DNA of 64,000 nucleotides from Lentinula raphanica (taxonomy: Eukaryota > Basidiomycota > Agaricomycetes > Agaricales > Omphalotaceae). A program made the translations under genes and the position numbers. Positions 63,648 through 64,000 of the stretch are shown piece by piece (within the stretch, counting starts at the first letter, position 1; each line of letters begins with the position of its first letter). The stretch is taken from the NCBI GenBank assembly GCA_027919835.1, contig JANVFP010000020.1:1-64000 (forward strand), given 5' to 3'. The notes beneath the pieces are model-generated. The model made no database searches and was not told the origin of the DNA. It worked only from the letters and a program-made list of their open reading frames with translations.

Positions 63648-63842
63648 CATTAGGAAAAGTACCCTTGACCTAGGTAACCCAGAGATACCCCCCAAAACCT
63701 AGGCTCTCCCAAAGCATTCAAAGAAATCTGAGGCAAACTCAGGCTTGCTCAGGCAAATTCAGGCAAATTCAAAGTTTTTAAACTGCTGAGGTTTTGGGGG
63801 GTATCTCTAGGCAGCCTAGGCACCAGGTCAGTTTTGCTGATG
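63648..63842. mobile_element. Family C element, 195 bp
   Basis: CATTAGGAAAAGTACCC...GTCAGTTTTGCTGATG with CA on both sides; the left end differs from CATCAG by one C-to-T. Internal CCCCCCAAAACCTAGG and its complement. Confidence 0.85.
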
Positions 63843-64000
63843 CACATGCTGGTAGATGGCAGCCCCACACTAAAGCACCCATTTGTGAGAGGAACATAAC
63901 ACTCAAAGATGAATAACATACCTGGAAGACATACAGTCGAAGATCCATAACTAGATTCCAGAAATTTGCAGCTCTGCTCAAGTTTTTCTTACCTTGTGTG

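Larger units (their letters stand above)
62470..63990 (-). pseudogene. Crypton-like gene (Ndc10/GCR1_C type), 5' end outside the window
   Basis: Minus-strand spliced gene. At the right edge LSRAANFWNLVMDLRLYVFQ ends at GTATGT; after a TTTAG acceptor come IYQHVPN, SNIFKLPAFMDNDVTNWMKT and LEEVRMIMTGMQIEMQKLSA, in which family-C elements at 63648-63842 and 63208-63489 are inserted. Later SLSPKSREIP ends a frame; after another short intron GPIFLLPPYVGQKSIIWDDV and YKPTKTLDQWESLSELWHCW lead to GEPEIDRNGKQTGVRPPLRL and VEQYFWHKWW. The W-x-E-h-x-x-G pattern with PPLRLVE is that of the GCR1_C domain, and the N-terminal part resembles Ndc10-like fungal proteins, a pairing seen in Crypton tyrosine-recombinase transposons. 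The catalytic domain would lie upstream, outside the window. It ends close to family-B copy 2. Confidence 0.6.

Overview
The window looks like a transposon graveyard from a filamentous basidiomycete, probably an Agaricomycete. Signs are short GT...AG introns of about 50-60 nt, Ty3 chromoviruses with C-terminal chromodomains, a DIRS-type tyrosine-recombinase retroelement, hAT and Crypton-like fragments, and a fungal transposase/3'-5' exonuclease protein. No rRNA, tRNA, bacterial-type operon or CRISPR array was seen. Almost all of the 64 kb is mobile DNA. Host-type genes are limited to a small tandem family of unknown function (1-4.5 kb), a coiled-coil gene fragment (5.9-6.5 kb), an uncharacterised gene remnant (29.6-30.7 kb) and a degraded XPG/GEN-like nuclease gene (43.2-45.2 kb).

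Layout. 1-4.5 kb: tandem A-B-A-B array of related genes; only the second A copy (2962-4084, signal peptide, one intron, C-terminal membrane helix) looks intact. 4.5-5.5 kb: Ty3 integrase fragment. 6.5-14.2 kb: a complete chromovirus (Ty3-1, minus strand, two 525-bp LTRs) with an extra ORF upstream of gag; its flanks are pieces of unrelated genes. 14.2-18.6 kb: hAT and copia-type fragments in AT-rich DNA. 18.6-29.0 kb: a degraded foldback element (family B) holding two precise insertions: a 5.7-kb transposon with an AT-hook/zinc-ribbon/transposase-like/DEDDy-exonuclease gene and 8-bp target duplications (GAAAATGC), and a 2.9-kb near-perfect palindrome (family A) with 8-bp duplications (TTTTGGGT) and 25 copies of GGTAGCTACC. 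31.0-37.6 kb: a PAT-like DIRS retroelement with split direct repeats, its gag broken by a 1.69-kb unclassified repeat. 38.5-42.7 kb: an old copy of that repeat split by a 3.0-kb family-B palindrome. 43.2-47.7 kb: the XPG-like gene and three members of a short element family (family C). 47.7-62.4 kb: a second full family-B palindrome split by an 11.7-kb chromovirus (Ty3-2, TSD GTTAT), which holds a TA-inserting DNA element, which holds another 1.69-kb repeat. 62.5-64 kb: a Crypton-like gene with Ndc10/GCR1_C-type sequence, broken by two family-C elements.

The parts that look least described are: (i) large foldback elements of two families sharing a 720-bp core, one with dense palindromic decamers like transposase-binding sites; (ii) the transposase-exonuclease mobile element; (iii) family C, CATCAG...CTGATG elements that all carry 2-bp target duplications of variable sequence; and (iv) an antisense spliced gene with its own TATA box and a zinc-cluster-like motif inside Ty3-2. 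A common thread is C-to-T decay at CpG: several nonsense codons in Ty3-2 are CGA-to-TGA, and a catalytic arginine of the DIRS recombinase appears lost the same way. All calls come from reading the sequence; no database search was run.
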